In this document: piece by piece, positions 8,836 through 17,403 of the stretch
Position numbering within the stretch: the first letter of the stretch is position 1
Layout of the letters: each line of letters starts with the position of its first letter
From: Mariniblastus sp.
Lineage (GTDB): Bacteria; Planctomycetota; Planctomycetia; Pirellulales; Pirellulaceae
Reading direction: 5' to 3'
Length of the DNA: 36,246 nt
NCBI GenBank assembly: GCA_011523945.1
Contig: WTFU01000123.1
Span: 1-36,246 of the forward strand
Notes under the pieces: model-generated
Database searches by the model: none
Told to the model about the DNA's origin: nothing
What the model saw: only the letters and a program-made list of their open reading frames with translations
Position numbers and translations under genes: made by a program

Positions 8836-10761
8836 ATGCCCAGGCAGTATCCTAATCGTGGAAACTCAAGAACGGAGGTTTCTCGTGCGACGTCTGTGAA
8901 TCGTCGTGGGCTTTTAAAGTCGGCAGTGGCAACGGGGGCGGCATTAACGGGTAGCCAGTCCCTAAAGGCAGACGGCCCATTAGGCAAACTTGTGAAAATT
9001 GGCCAGCGCTCCAGGTCTGGCCAATCAGCGCTAAAGCAGCGTGCGGCGAGCGATTATGCGCAGAGCCTTCAAGCCTATGGAGGACGGTTGGCTAATCCTA
9101 TCCGCGATTTATTTCTCACCAGTCGCGAATCTGATTCTGTTCATTTTGGCGTCGTTGTGATTGGTTCAGGATATGGTGCTTCGATTGCTGCGGCCCGAAT
9201 TTCGCAAAAGTTAGGGGATCAATACCGGATTTGTATTCTTGAGCGAGGGAAAGAGTGGGTTCCAGGGACTTTCCCCGATACATTTGCGTCCGTATCGGCG
9301 AATGCGAGTAATGTTTTTGCAGGACCGACCAAAGGCCAGCGAGCGAGACCGCTGGGGGTCTTTAACTTGATGATGAATGACGAGGTGAATATTCTCTCGG
9401 GGAATGGTCTAGGGGGAGGTTCATTAATTAATGCCAGCATCGCGCTGCGACCCAATTCAGAAGTATTTCAACAACAGCGTTGGCCTTCCGCCTTACACAA
9501 CGCGGAAGTTCTTCGCCCTTATTACGATCGAGTTGCCTCGGCATTGAGCTTGAGCCGGACTCCGTTCGATCAAACACCCAAGGTGCGTGTAAGGCGTCGG
9601 GCAGCGGAACAAATAAGTCACCGCCCCGGTTTTTTTGATCGGTCAAATATTTCGGTGATGTATGACTATCGTTATCTGGATAAGGATTTTAGAAACTCTG
9701 TCGGGATGATACAGCGACCGTGTACTCTATGTGGAGATTGCACTAACGGGTGTAATGTTGGAGCAAAAAACACGCTCGCAATGAACTATCTTCCTGTTGC
9801 TAAGCATAATGGAACTGAGATTTATACACAGGTCGAGGTGAATTCGATAGAAAAATGCGAGGGATTCTACCGGGTTCACATGACGTATATCGAGGAGCGG
9901 AATGGCCAGGTGTCTCGAACGCCGCTGCAAGTTAATTCAGAGCTGGTTGTTGTCGGTGCGGGGAGTCCGGCAAGTGCTGCAATCTTGTTGGATTCACAAG
10001 ATGAGAGCTTGCAGTTTTCTCCGAGCCTTGGGAGGCATTGGTCTGGCAACGGTGATGCGATTGGTTTCGTCACGGGGTTACCAGCGGGAACCAGCATTGG
10101 CGGTTTTGGAGCGTTTCCCGGTCAGGGCAAACGGGTTGGCCCAACGGTGCAAACAACTCTTAATTTTTGTGACGATGAAGATTTTCGAAAACATTTACTG
10201 ATTCAAGACTCGTCAATTCCGAGAGGAGCACTGAATCTGTTTTCAGCATTGTTGCGCGATCCCGAATTGGATCGCTCGATGGTGATGTTGGGGATGGGGC
10301 ATGACGAAGGTGCGGGACGTCTTGTCAAGAAAATGGGGCGTTGGCAAATTAAATGGGAAGGGCTGAAGTCCAGCGCCTACCGTCAGCGAGTCTTCCGCCA
10401 ATTTGAAGAATTGGCCAATGCCCACGGTGGACGTTATAAACGGCTCAAAGCGTTCGGGGATAACCTCGTCACCGTTCATCCGCTGGGAGGGTGCGGGATG
10501 TCGGATTTACCTACCGAAGGCACAGTCAATCATCTCGGACAGGTCTTTGATTATCAGAAGGGTGGATATTTAGACGCGGGCACCGGCGAGTTGGCAGTCC
10601 ATCGAGGGTTGTATGTGTCTGACGGTTCGGTGATTCCTACGGCTCTCGGGGTTAACCCCTATATGACGATTGGCGCAATTTCCGAGCGAATTGCGAATCA
10701 TATCGTTAACAATCCCGTGCATTCCCATCTGTTTTCCGATTCGTCGTTTTCTACTTCTTGA
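8836..10761 (+). CDS. Tat-exported GMC-family FAD oxidoreductase, cholesterol-oxidase-like
   Basis: The 641-residue protein begins with a twin-arginine signal (NRRGLLKSAVATGAALTG, residues 22-39), so it is expected to be exported folded with its FAD. The dinucleotide motif VVVIGSGYGAS is at 107-116. The C-terminal GMC signature is complete: HPLGGC with His548 and GVNPYMTIGA with Asn607, the usual catalytic pair. At 296-306 there is Cx2Cx2Cx3C (CTLCGDCTNGC), followed by NVGAKNTL. A similar Cys-rich segment is known in ChoD-type oxidases; this spacing also fits an Fe-S ligand set. AGGGAAG precedes ATG 8836 by about 11 nt. The substrate, an alcohol or sterol, cannot be told. It appears monocistronic. 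Confidence 0.88.
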   Translation: MPRQYPNRGNSRTEVSRATSVNRRGLLKSAVATGAALTGSQSLKADGPLGKLVKIGQRSRSGQSALKQRAASDYAQSLQAYGGRLANPIRDLFLTSRESDSVHFGVVVIGSGYGASIAAARISQKLGDQYRICILERGKEWVPGTFPDTFASVSANASNVFAGPTKGQRARPLGVFNLMMNDEVNILSGNGLGGGSLINASIALRPNSEVFQQQRWPSALHNAEVLRPYYDRVASALSLSRTPFDQTPKVRVRRRAAEQISHRPGFFDRSNISVMYDYRYLDKDFRNSVGMIQRPCTLCGDCTNGCNVGAKNTLAMNYLPVAKHNGTEIYTQVEVNSIEKCEGFYRVHMTYIEERNGQVSRTPLQVNSELVVVGAGSPASAAILLDSQDESLQFSPSLGRHWSGNGDAIGFVTGLPAGTSIGGFGAFPGQGKRVGPTVQTTLNFCDDEDFRKHLLIQDSSIPRGALNLFSALLRDPELDRSMVMLGMGHDEGAGRLVKKMGRWQIKWEGLKSSAYRQRVFRQFEELANAHGGRYKRLKAFGDNLVTVHPLGGCGMSDLPTEGTVNHLGQVFDYQKGGYLDAGTGELAVHRGLYVSDGSVIPTALGVNPYMTIGAISERIANHIVNNPVHSHLFSDSSFSTS

Positions 10762-10864
10762 GGGCAGATTGTAAAAACTATCGGGGATCGGTGAGCTGAA
10801 TCTATTATCGGTCGCTCCGCTTGAGGCACTGGAACCTGTCGGCCAAGTAAATTGGAATTACGGT

Positions 10865-10893
10865 TTGACGAAAGACCGTGGTGTGAGTAGAAA
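10865..10893 (+). promoter_or_regulatory. Promoter of the SRP RNA gene
   Basis: TTGACG (10865-10870, 5/6) and TAGAAA (10888-10893, 4/6) are separated by 17 nt. The expected start, about 10900-10903, coincides with the first base of the closing helix of the SRP RNA. Confidence 0.5.
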
Positions 10894-10902
10894 ATAGGAT
10901 AA

Positions 10903-11012
10903 ATCTGTTGGTGAGTGAGCTCCGCGAGGGGGAGCCGTGAATTGGGTCAGGCCTGAAATATGGAGCAGCCCTAAGCGGGGTACTCTTGTGCGGGGCTCTC
11001 TCACCCGCAGAT
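10903..11012 (+). ncRNA. ffs: Signal recognition particle RNA (4.5S type)
   Basis: The core contains GGTCAGGCCTGAAATATGG followed by AGCAGCCC (about 10945-10971), which corresponds to the conserved GUCAG...AGCAG internal loop bound by Ffh. The flanks pair over the whole length: ATCTG 10903-10907 with CAGAT 11008-11012, GGTGAG 10910-10915 with CTCACC 11000-11005, GAGC 10917-10920 with GCTC 10995-10998, and CCGC 10922-10925 with GCGG 10990-10993. At about 110 nt it is the short form without an Alu domain. A T7 run (11012-11018) directly after the closing helix makes an intrinsic terminator. The apical loop is somewhat unlike the usual GGAA tetraloop. The order SRP RNA-dnaX-ybaB-recR matches Bacillus, which supports the call. 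Confidence 0.9.
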
Positions 11013-11182
11013 TTTTTTGTTACAGCGTTGCGAAATCGAACTTTTTGGTAATTTTATTAGGTTCAACGGCGAGTTTTTTCTGACACCTCGCAAAGAGTTG
11101 CATTTCAGCTAGATCGGGACCTACTCGTTGGCTAAGTGAATCGGTTAGAATTGGGGCTCGCCAAAGACGCGAGCTCATTTCT

Positions 11183-13090
11183 ATGGCCAATGGTTTTGTG
11201 ATGAATTCCCCTTCGCCCACCGATGACGGACAATATAAAGTTGTCGCACTTAAATACCGCCCCCAATTGTTTGGAGAGTTGGTTGGGCAGAGTCACATTG
11301 CGACCGCATTATCGAATGCGATTGACAAGAATCGCGTTGGTCATGCGTATCTATTCACAGGTGCGCGAGGGGTTGGGAAGACCTCGTCAGCGCGAATTTT
11401 TGCAAAGTGTCTTAATTGTATTGAGGGGCCAACAAAAACTCCTTGCGGGAAGTGTGGTATTTGCGAAGCCGTTTCTACTGGTGACGATGTTGATGTGCTG
11501 GAAATTGACGGTGCGAGCAACCGTGGAATCGACGAGATTCGTTTGTTGCGATCCAATGCATCTGTTCGCCCCAGTCGTTGTAGGTATAAAATTTATATCA
11601 TCGACGAAGTTCACATGTTAACGATGCAGGCTTTTAATGCGTTGCTAAAGACGCTTGAAGAACCTCCGCCGCATGTCAAATTTATCTTTTGCACGACAGA
11701 TCCTCAGAAGATACCGATTACGGTTTTGTCGCGTTGTCAACGATTTGATTTTTCACCTGTTCAGACGAATGAAATCTCCAACCGCCTGTCCGAGATCGCA
11801 GCGAATGAGGGGGTAACTGCCGACGAACAAGCGTTGGCTTTGTTGGCTCGCCGTGCTAATGGATCTATGCGAGACAGTCAGTCATTGCTTGAGCAACTTT
11901 TCTCGTTTTGCGGGAACTCTATTTCAGTGCAAGAAGTTCATGAGCTACTTGGCACTGCGGATATGGGCAGAGTCGCTGAGATCTCAACTGCGATGGTAAA
12001 TGCAGATCCCATGACTGCACTGAATTTAATCCATCATGGAATTACCGACGGTGTCGACGCTGGGCAAATGGCGGATCAGTTGTTGGGGTATTTCAGAGAC
12101 ATGATGGTCGCGAGTGTCGATTGCAGTCCTGATACTTTTTTGAATTGCAGTGAAGCGGATCTTGAGCATTTAAAAACACTTTCCGATGCGATTGGTCTGG
12201 AAACAATACTTACGATCGTACAGTTGCTTGATTCGGCAGTGGTTCGGATGCAGTCAAGCCTGCACGGACGGACGTTGCTGGAAGCGGCCGTGGTACGGGT
12301 TTGTAATCTCGAAAAACTGGAAACCATTGCTGATTTGGTCGATCAGTTATCAGACCCCAAAAACAGCAAGGAAGCTGCAGTAAAGGCGCCGCGACAACGT
12401 ATTGAAATGAGACGAGTCGAATCTTCCGGGAAGGCTGGTCAAGCGGCTCTAAAAAAAAACGAAATAGCAACTGATCCGGCTCGACAGTCGACAACGAGAG
12501 TGGTAGGCGCCACAGTGGCTCAAGCTGATCCTGCAACAAAACCGCCGAGTGGGGAGGTGGCGGGAGATGCTAACGTCTCTCCCGAACCGAAGGCGACGGG
12601 CATTCCTGCGATTCAGAGTGGAAGTCACGTTGCCGATGTTTTGCCGAATGTAGGCGGAGAAATAGTTTCCCCAGCTGATTCTCATTCGACGGATGCAGAT
12701 GTTAGTTCGATCGAAGCGCGTTGGAAAACTGTTCTCGAAACGATGGGGGATATGACTGCCGAAATGGCCTCCAATTATGAATCGGTCGAGCTCAAAGGGA
12801 CGGATCAGCTTGTGGTCACCTTGCGGGATAAGGCGAGTCGAGATCTCTGCACAAAGCCGGATCGTCGCAGTCGTTTTGAAGAGGCATTTGAAAAGGTAAC
12901 TGATCGAACGGTTCGTGTTGAGTTTTTGGTTTCCCAGAACGTGATCGAGAGTCCGGCGCCGCAGCCTAAACTTACCCGTGCACAGCAGGTAAGAAAATTG
13001 CAAGATGTCGAATTAGTAAAGCAGGCCATGGAATTATTTGATGCAGAAATAACAGGGTTTCGCGAACCTATGCCGTCGAAAAAGCGTTGA
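11183..13090 (+). CDS. dnaX: DNA polymerase III subunit gamma/tau
   Basis: Clamp-loader ATPase of the replicative polymerase. In the 635-residue product, Walker A is GARGVGKTS (60-68). A zinc module follows with Cys79, 88, 91 and 94, the same spacing as in E. coli. Walker B is YIIDEVH (138-144), and the SRC motif lies in VLSRCQRF. After domain III (to ~370) comes a polar linker rich in Ala, Lys and Pro, then a C-terminal tau-specific region. The linker contains A9 at 12451-12459, where slippage in either direction would end translation at once (see separate entry). ATG 11183 and ATG 11201 are both possible starts, neither with a clear ribosome-binding site. ybaB follows after 64 nt. Confidence 0.96.
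   Translation: MANGFVMNSPSPTDDGQYKVVALKYRPQLFGELVGQSHIATALSNAIDKNRVGHAYLFTGARGVGKTSSARIFAKCLNCIEGPTKTPCGKCGICEAVSTGDDVDVLEIDGASNRGIDEIRLLRSNASVRPSRCRYKIYIIDEVHMLTMQAFNALLKTLEEPPPHVKFIFCTTDPQKIPITVLSRCQRFDFSPVQTNEISNRLSEIAANEGVTADEQALALLARRANGSMRDSQSLLEQLFSFCGNSISVQEVHELLGTADMGRVAEISTAMVNADPMTALNLIHHGITDGVDAGQMADQLLGYFRDMMVASVDCSPDTFLNCSEADLEHLKTLSDAIGLETILTIVQLLDSAVVRMQSSLHGRTLLEAAVVRVCNLEKLETIADLVDQLSDPKNSKEAAVKAPRQRIEMRRVESSGKAGQAALKKNEIATDPARQSTTRVVGATVAQADPATKPPSGEVAGDANVSPEPKATGIPAIQSGSHVADVLPNVGGEIVSPADSHSTDADVSSIEARWKTVLETMGDMTAEMASNYESVELKGTDQLVVTLRDKASRDLCTKPDRRSRFEEAFEKVTDRTVRVEFLVSQNVIESPAPQPKLTRAQQVRKLQDVELVKQAMELFDAEITGFREPMPSKKR
12451..12459 (+). promoter_or_regulatory. A9 slippage tract inside dnaX
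   Basis: The codons read CTA AAA AAA AAC (Leu423-Lys-Lys-Asn). One added A, or a -1 ribosomal shift, reaches TGA 12472-12474 and gives a 430-residue protein. One lost A, or a +1 shift, reaches TAG 12465-12467 and gives 427 residues. E. coli gamma has 431 residues and is made by -1 frameshifting. Thermus dnaX makes gamma by transcriptional slippage on an A9 run. The position and length of this run suggest the same use here. Confidence 0.6.
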
Positions 13091-13154
13091 GTTTAGTTGA
13101 GTTAAGCGGTTAATCGAGCGATCCGCGGTTGTTAATTTTTTGTTGGAGAACGAG

Positions 13155-13550
13155 ATGTTAAAAGGGTTAGGGAACATCGCTGCGTTGATGAAGCAGGCGC
13201 GGACTATGGGGCCCCGGATGCAGGAGCAAATGGAGGAACTGGAATCAAAAACAGTTCAGGGTTCATCTGGCGGTGGCATGATTAAGGTGCAGGCAAATGG
13301 GATTGGTCAAATATTGAGTGTTGCCATTGATCCTGCTCTTTCTCAGCAAAACGATGTCGAGATGATCCAGGATTTGCTTCCCGCTGCCATTAACGACGCG
13401 TTGGAGAAGCAACAGCAATTAAGACTAGAGGTCATGCAGTCAGTAACCGAGGATTTGCCTCTGCCCGGAAATATGGAAGACATGCTGAAGCAATTTATGG
13501 GTGGAGATGACGGTGGCGATTCATCCGATTTGAATTCACCAAAAATTTGA
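13155..13550 (+). CDS. YbaB/EbfC family nucleoid-associated protein
   Basis: The 131-residue protein follows dnaX and precedes recR, the standard position for this family. It has the typical N-terminal helix (GLGNIAALMKQARTMGPRMQ), a central sheet (SSGGGMIKVQANGIGQILSV), and helices with LLPAAINDALEKQQQL. Family members are dimeric DNA-binding proteins of the nucleoid. The C-terminal ~20 residues are acidic and Gly/Ser-rich. ATG 13155 is chosen over the in-frame TTG 13140 because GGAG lies six bases before it. Confidence 0.92.
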   Translation: MLKGLGNIAALMKQARTMGPRMQEQMEELESKTVQGSSGGGMIKVQANGIGQILSVAIDPALSQQNDVEMIQDLLPAAINDALEKQQQLRLEVMQSVTEDLPLPGNMEDMLKQFMGGDDGGDSSDLNSPKI

Positions 13551-13669
13551 TGGACTGACAAGGGGATCCAGCGAACTCAATCACTGGGGGATTTACACTT
13601 GCCGGGACGGATGTTGGCAAACGGCAATTGTTCCGCACATTAATCAGGGAAGGTGGAGAACACGAGATC

Positions 13670-14269
13670 ATGGCCGAACTATCTGACTCAGTCTCAAACA
13701 TGATTGATCAACTTGCAAGGTTGCCTGGAATTGGCCGGAAATCGGCGGAGCGTCTTGCGTATCACATTTTACGAGTTCCAGAATCAGAGGCTTTTGCGTT
13801 AGCCGATTCGATTCGTACGGTTCGCGAGAACGTCCGGTACTGTGAGATTTGTTTTAATCTTGCTGAAAGTGAGATGTGTAATATTTGCCGTGATCCAGCG
13901 CGAGATCAAAAGTTGATCTGTGTAGTGCAGCAACCTCGAGACCTGATGGCTCTTGAGCAGTCGGGAACCTATCGCGGATTGTACCATGTGCTGCTTGGTC
14001 GGATTGCACCCTTGGAAAATATTGGCCCCGATCAACTGACCATTGACCAGCTAATGGGGCGGGTGTCTCAGGGTACTTTTGAGGAGGTGATCATGGCCAC
14101 TAACCCGACGGTTGAAGGGGATGGCACGGCGCTTCATATTTCGAATTTACTCTCAGAATTTGATATTAGATTGACGCGACTCGCACGTGGGATCACGACT
14201 GGCAGTATTCTGGAATACACCAATAAGGAAATCTTGGCGGATGCTCTGTCTGGACGGCAACCGCTGTGA
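13670..14269 (+). CDS. recR: Recombination mediator RecR
   Basis: RecFOR-pathway protein that helps load RecA at gaps. The 199 residues match the family's usual length. The N-terminal helix-hairpin-helix is LARLPGIGRKSAERLA (15-30), the zinc finger has Cys58, 61, 70 and 73, and the Toprim domain starts near KLICVVQQPRD (81). The C-terminal VEGDGTALHI and LTRLARGITTGSILEY segments are typical. ATG 13670 is preferred over an upstream in-frame TTG (13628): it has AAGGTGGAG at 13650-13658 and gives the normal N-terminus. The gap of 119 nt after ybaB is longer than expected for one operon but holds no terminator. Confidence 0.95.
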   Translation: MAELSDSVSNMIDQLARLPGIGRKSAERLAYHILRVPESEAFALADSIRTVRENVRYCEICFNLAESEMCNICRDPARDQKLICVVQQPRDLMALEQSGTYRGLYHVLLGRIAPLENIGPDQLTIDQLMGRVSQGTFEEVIMATNPTVEGDGTALHISNLLSEFDIRLTRLARGITTGSILEYTNKEILADALSGRQPL

Positions 14270-14653
14270 AATAAAGCCTCTGCTGCTGAAGTGCCTCTAA
14301 TAAAATTAGCCTGAACCGGCAGACCATTAAGCGTGTCGGCATGGGAGGGCGTAATTTGTTTCTGCCAAAAGAAGGAGTCATTGTCAGAAAATGAATGGTT
14401 TTGCGGGCGAACGCGTCTGTGAAAACGTGTTTTTTTGCCTTGGATTCGTATTTCTGAGGCTTTTTGACGGTAAACTAGACAGTTTGAGCCGGCGGGCGAA
14501 CTGCGTCTGCCTGTTGAACAACTTGCGAGTTAATTCGGCTTTGGCCTGAGGCAACTCCCGTTGGTTCGGCGCCGAATACGTCTTAACGTGGTTTGGTAGA
14601 TTCGGTAAAAGTAGATCGCACGCTGGCGTCGGTTTAGTTTTCAGAAAAGTTGT
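14270..14653. other. Intergenic region between recR and rpoN
   Basis: No gene is seen in 384 nt. It contains the duplicated 17-18 bp motif listed separately, a T-run at 14430-14436 and a TTGACG at about 14464-14469 with no good -10 partner. A long rpoN leader, or a small RNA, is possible but not shown. Confidence 0.45.
14403..14509 (+). repeat. Duplicated motif upstream of rpoN
   Basis: GCGGGCGAACGCGTCTG at 14403-14419 recurs as GCGGGCGAACTGCGTCTG at 14492-14509, differing only by one inserted T. The two copies are 89 bp apart on the same strand and lie 145-251 nt before the rpoN start. They are too short and isolated for a mobile element and may be paired protein-binding sites. Confidence 0.55.
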
Positions 14654-16159
14654 ATGAAAATATCGTTCGGTCAAAATCTATCGCAAAAGCAAACCCAAAA
14701 GCTGGCTCCTCGGATGATCCAGTCGATGGAGATTTTGCAGATGGCGCAAGCTGCGTTGGATGAAAAAATCGAACAGGAGTTGATTGAGAATCCTGCGCTC
14801 GAGCGAGCGGATGAGTCGACGACAAATGAGGACGCATCCAAAAACACCTTGGATGTTGAGAGGGAAACCAAGGACGTCGAACAGAAGGAATTGGTTGTCG
14901 ATGAAGACAAGGGCGGCGAGGATGATTTTGAGCGGCTGTTAAACCTTGACAAGGACATTCCCGATCATTTTGACGAAAGCACACGCCCGTCCTCAAATCG
15001 GATTCAGGAGAGTGGAGATCGACAGCACGATTTGATTGCGAACATTGTTGATCGTGGCGAGACGCTCCAGAATCACTTGAATGCACAGTTACACGAGATG
15101 GATCTGGCTCCTGATCTGCTGAAGATGTGTGAGAGAATCGTTTCGTCTCTTTCGGCGAAAGACGGTGGCTATTTGAAAGTCTCGCTCAATGACCTTTTGC
15201 CGCCAAATAGTGGCCCAGACGATCTTGAGTTGGCGGAAGAGGCATTAGCTCATGTTCAGCAATTGGATCCTGCCGGTGTTGGAGCGCGAGATCTTTGTGA
15301 ATGTTTATTGCTTCAGCTTACATCTGATATTACAAACCTGAAAAATGTTAGAACACTGATCGTCAACCACCTCGAAGATCTGCAGCATAACCGCATGCCT
15401 CAGATCGAGAAGGCAACTGGTTTGACGATTGAAGAAATCAAAGATGCATGGGATGAATTAAAAAGGCTTGATCCAAGACCGGCCAGCCGGTTTGCTGACG
15501 ACTTTGTGCCTACGGTGACACCAGATATGTGGCTTGAAGTAGGTGAAGATGGTGAGTACACCGTCAAAATGGAGGAGGGGCCGACACGCAATCTCTACAT
15601 TAGTAATTACTATAAGCAGCGTTTGACCAACGGTCAGGCAACTGCTGAGGAAAAGGAATTTATTAAGAGGAAAGTGACTGCGGCACATTGGTTGATCGAA
15701 TCCATTGAAAAGCGGCGAAATACGTTAACTCGGGTCGCTCAGGAAATTGTAAATCATCAAAAAGCTTACTTTGATGACGGTCCCGAATTTTTGCGCCCGC
15801 TCAAGATGGAGCAAATTGCCGAGAAGGTAGGCGTTGCCGTCACCACGGTTAGCCGTGCTGTCGATCAGAAGTGGATTGAAACCCATCGTGGCATCCTGCC
15901 GTTGCGGATGTTCTTTATGGGGGGAACGACAACCGACGATGGTGAAGACGTTGCCTGGAATAAGATTCGTATTGAACTTCAGAAATTGATTGACGGTGAA
16001 GATAAGTCAAAACCGTATAGTGATGAGGAAATCATGCAGCTTTTGAAAAATCAAGGTTTTGCAGTCGCTCGCCGAACGGTGTCCAAGTATCGTGAAAAGC
16101 TATCGATTCCAAGTTCTCGTCAGCGGCGAGATTGGACAAAAAAGAAGAAAGACAAATAG
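14654..16159 (+). CDS. rpoN: RNA polymerase sigma-54 factor
   Basis: The 501-residue protein has all three RpoN regions. Region I is Gln-rich at the N-terminus (SFGQNLSQKQTQKLAPRM), where enhancer-binding proteins act. Region II is acidic (~50-125). Region III holds the core-binding part, a helix-turn-helix (IAEKVGVAVTTVSRAV, ~400) and the RpoN box ARRTVSKYRE at 472-481, which reads the -24 element. Sigma-54 needs ATP-driven activators to open promoters; none is encoded in this window. A 227-nt gap separates it from the RDD gene; within it GTGAGT/ACTCAC (16179-16196) forms a small hairpin without a T-run. Confidence 0.97.
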   Translation: MKISFGQNLSQKQTQKLAPRMIQSMEILQMAQAALDEKIEQELIENPALERADESTTNEDASKNTLDVERETKDVEQKELVVDEDKGGEDDFERLLNLDKDIPDHFDESTRPSSNRIQESGDRQHDLIANIVDRGETLQNHLNAQLHEMDLAPDLLKMCERIVSSLSAKDGGYLKVSLNDLLPPNSGPDDLELAEEALAHVQQLDPAGVGARDLCECLLLQLTSDITNLKNVRTLIVNHLEDLQHNRMPQIEKATGLTIEEIKDAWDELKRLDPRPASRFADDFVPTVTPDMWLEVGEDGEYTVKMEEGPTRNLYISNYYKQRLTNGQATAEEKEFIKRKVTAAHWLIESIEKRRNTLTRVAQEIVNHQKAYFDDGPEFLRPLKMEQIAEKVGVAVTTVSRAVDQKWIETHRGILPLRMFFMGGTTTDDGEDVAWNKIRIELQKLIDGEDKSKPYSDEEIMQLLKNQGFAVARRTVSKYREKLSIPSSRQRRDWTKKKKDK

Positions 16160-16386
16160 GGCTGTCCCCAGGTTTTGCGTGAGTGAACGAACTCACCAGC
16201 TAACGCGATTATCGGCTTTGAGATTTTCTTGCTCGAGTGATGAGGCTCGCAGTTTCTATCGAATCATGTGGAAATATTTCGAAAAACTGATTGTAACTTG
16301 CTAATTTTGGGTCTCGAAGTGAGAATAGAATCGGGGCACATTAGGTCTCGCTATCTTAAACTTACTGAACAACTCGAAATGCTTGA

Positions 16387-17403
16387 ATGTCTTCTGATCG
16401 TAAATTTTCGGCTGCTGAAACCGAGTCCATGATTAGGGGAATTGGTGGTCTGGATCGTCCTCAAGCGAGTGATCAAAACGAAGTCATCGATACGATGATG
16501 TTGGTGAAGACTCCGGAGAATATTTCATTTCAATATGAGATATCAGGGCCATTCTATCGATTTGTCGCTTATCTTGCCGATCTGGTATTCGCATTTGGTG
16601 GTTACTTTGCCGCCGTTGGGATACTTTACTTCCTCTTGGTCGTTTTTGGTTTATTGATCGGGAGTGCACTCAATACATTTACATTTTTCGAAGTGCTTGC
16701 CGGGATCGGTTTCGGTCTGATTATGGTCGGTTTCTTTATCGTTTATTGGTTCTACGGAGCCTATATGGAAACTCGCTTCAACGGGCAGACACTCGGGAAA
16801 CGGGTGTGTGGGATACGTGTGATTTCAGTTGATGGGCATGCGATTGACGGTGTTCAGGCAACGCTGCGGAATTTTTTTCGATTTCTAGACGTCATGCCAA
16901 TCGTTCCGCTTCAGATGTTGCTTGGTCTGGAATCGCAGGTTCTATTTGCGATTCCAACGTTTCTGATTGGCTTAGTAGTGATGTCGCTCAATCGGAAGTT
17001 TCAAAGAGTTGGAGATCTGGTGGCGGGTACAGTGGTTATTTTTGAAGAAAAAAAATACCGCCCCGATCTGATTGAATTCGAAGATGAGCGTGTTCCTCGA
17101 TTAGCTGAGTTAATCCCTGCGGATTTTGTCGCATCTCAAGGCTTGACCAAGGTGGTTGCCGAATTTGCGGAACAGCGTGTGTATCTTGTCCCGCAACGAT
17201 CGGCAGATATTGCAAAACACGTGGCTGTGCCGCTGATGGATCGATTTGGAATCGCGGCGGACACGGATCCGGATTTGTTTATGTGTTCTTTGTATCATCG
17301 TCTGTTTGTGACTCAGGAGGCGGGCGAGTCCCAAGTGATATCCAAAAACGGAACCGTTGAGTTGAGTTTGCCGGTTTCAGTCGGGGAGGGAATCGAACGA
17401 TGA
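16387..17403 (+). CDS. RDD family membrane protein
   Basis: The 338-residue protein has the RDD layout at ~55-220: an Arg/Asp-containing first helix (FYRFVAYLADLVFAFGGYF), further hydrophobic helices, NGQTLGKRVCGIRVISVDG, and FQRVGDLVAGTVVIFEE. The last ~110 residues are soluble and unlike any family I know. It opens a seven-gene run (RDD, SpoIIM, unknown membrane protein, DUF4129, DUF4350, MoxR, DUF58) and overlaps the next gene by ATGA. The direct function of RDD domains in such clusters is not established. Confidence 0.88.
   Translation: MSSDRKFSAAETESMIRGIGGLDRPQASDQNEVIDTMMLVKTPENISFQYEISGPFYRFVAYLADLVFAFGGYFAAVGILYFLLVVFGLLIGSALNTFTFFEVLAGIGFGLIMVGFFIVYWFYGAYMETRFNGQTLGKRVCGIRVISVDGHAIDGVQATLRNFFRFLDVMPIVPLQMLLGLESQVLFAIPTFLIGLVVMSLNRKFQRVGDLVAGTVVIFEEKKYRPDLIEFEDERVPRLAELIPADFVASQGLTKVVAEFAEQRVYLVPQRSADIAKHVAVPLMDRFGIAADTDPDLFMCSLYHRLFVTQEAGESQVISKNGTVELSLPVSVGEGIER

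Noticed and set aside
12449..13003. 184-codon open frame on the minus strand within dnaX
   Set aside because: It lies fully opposite a well-supported gene, has no ribosome-binding site and no recognisable protein features.
14634..15086. 150-codon minus-strand frame opposite the start of rpoN
   Set aside because: It is antisense to the conserved region I of RpoN, and its composition (many Pro, Ser, Arg, His) is typical of a shadow frame.
16179..16196. Hairpin GTGAGT/ACTCAC after rpoN as a terminator
   Set aside because: The stem is only 6 bp and no T-run follows.
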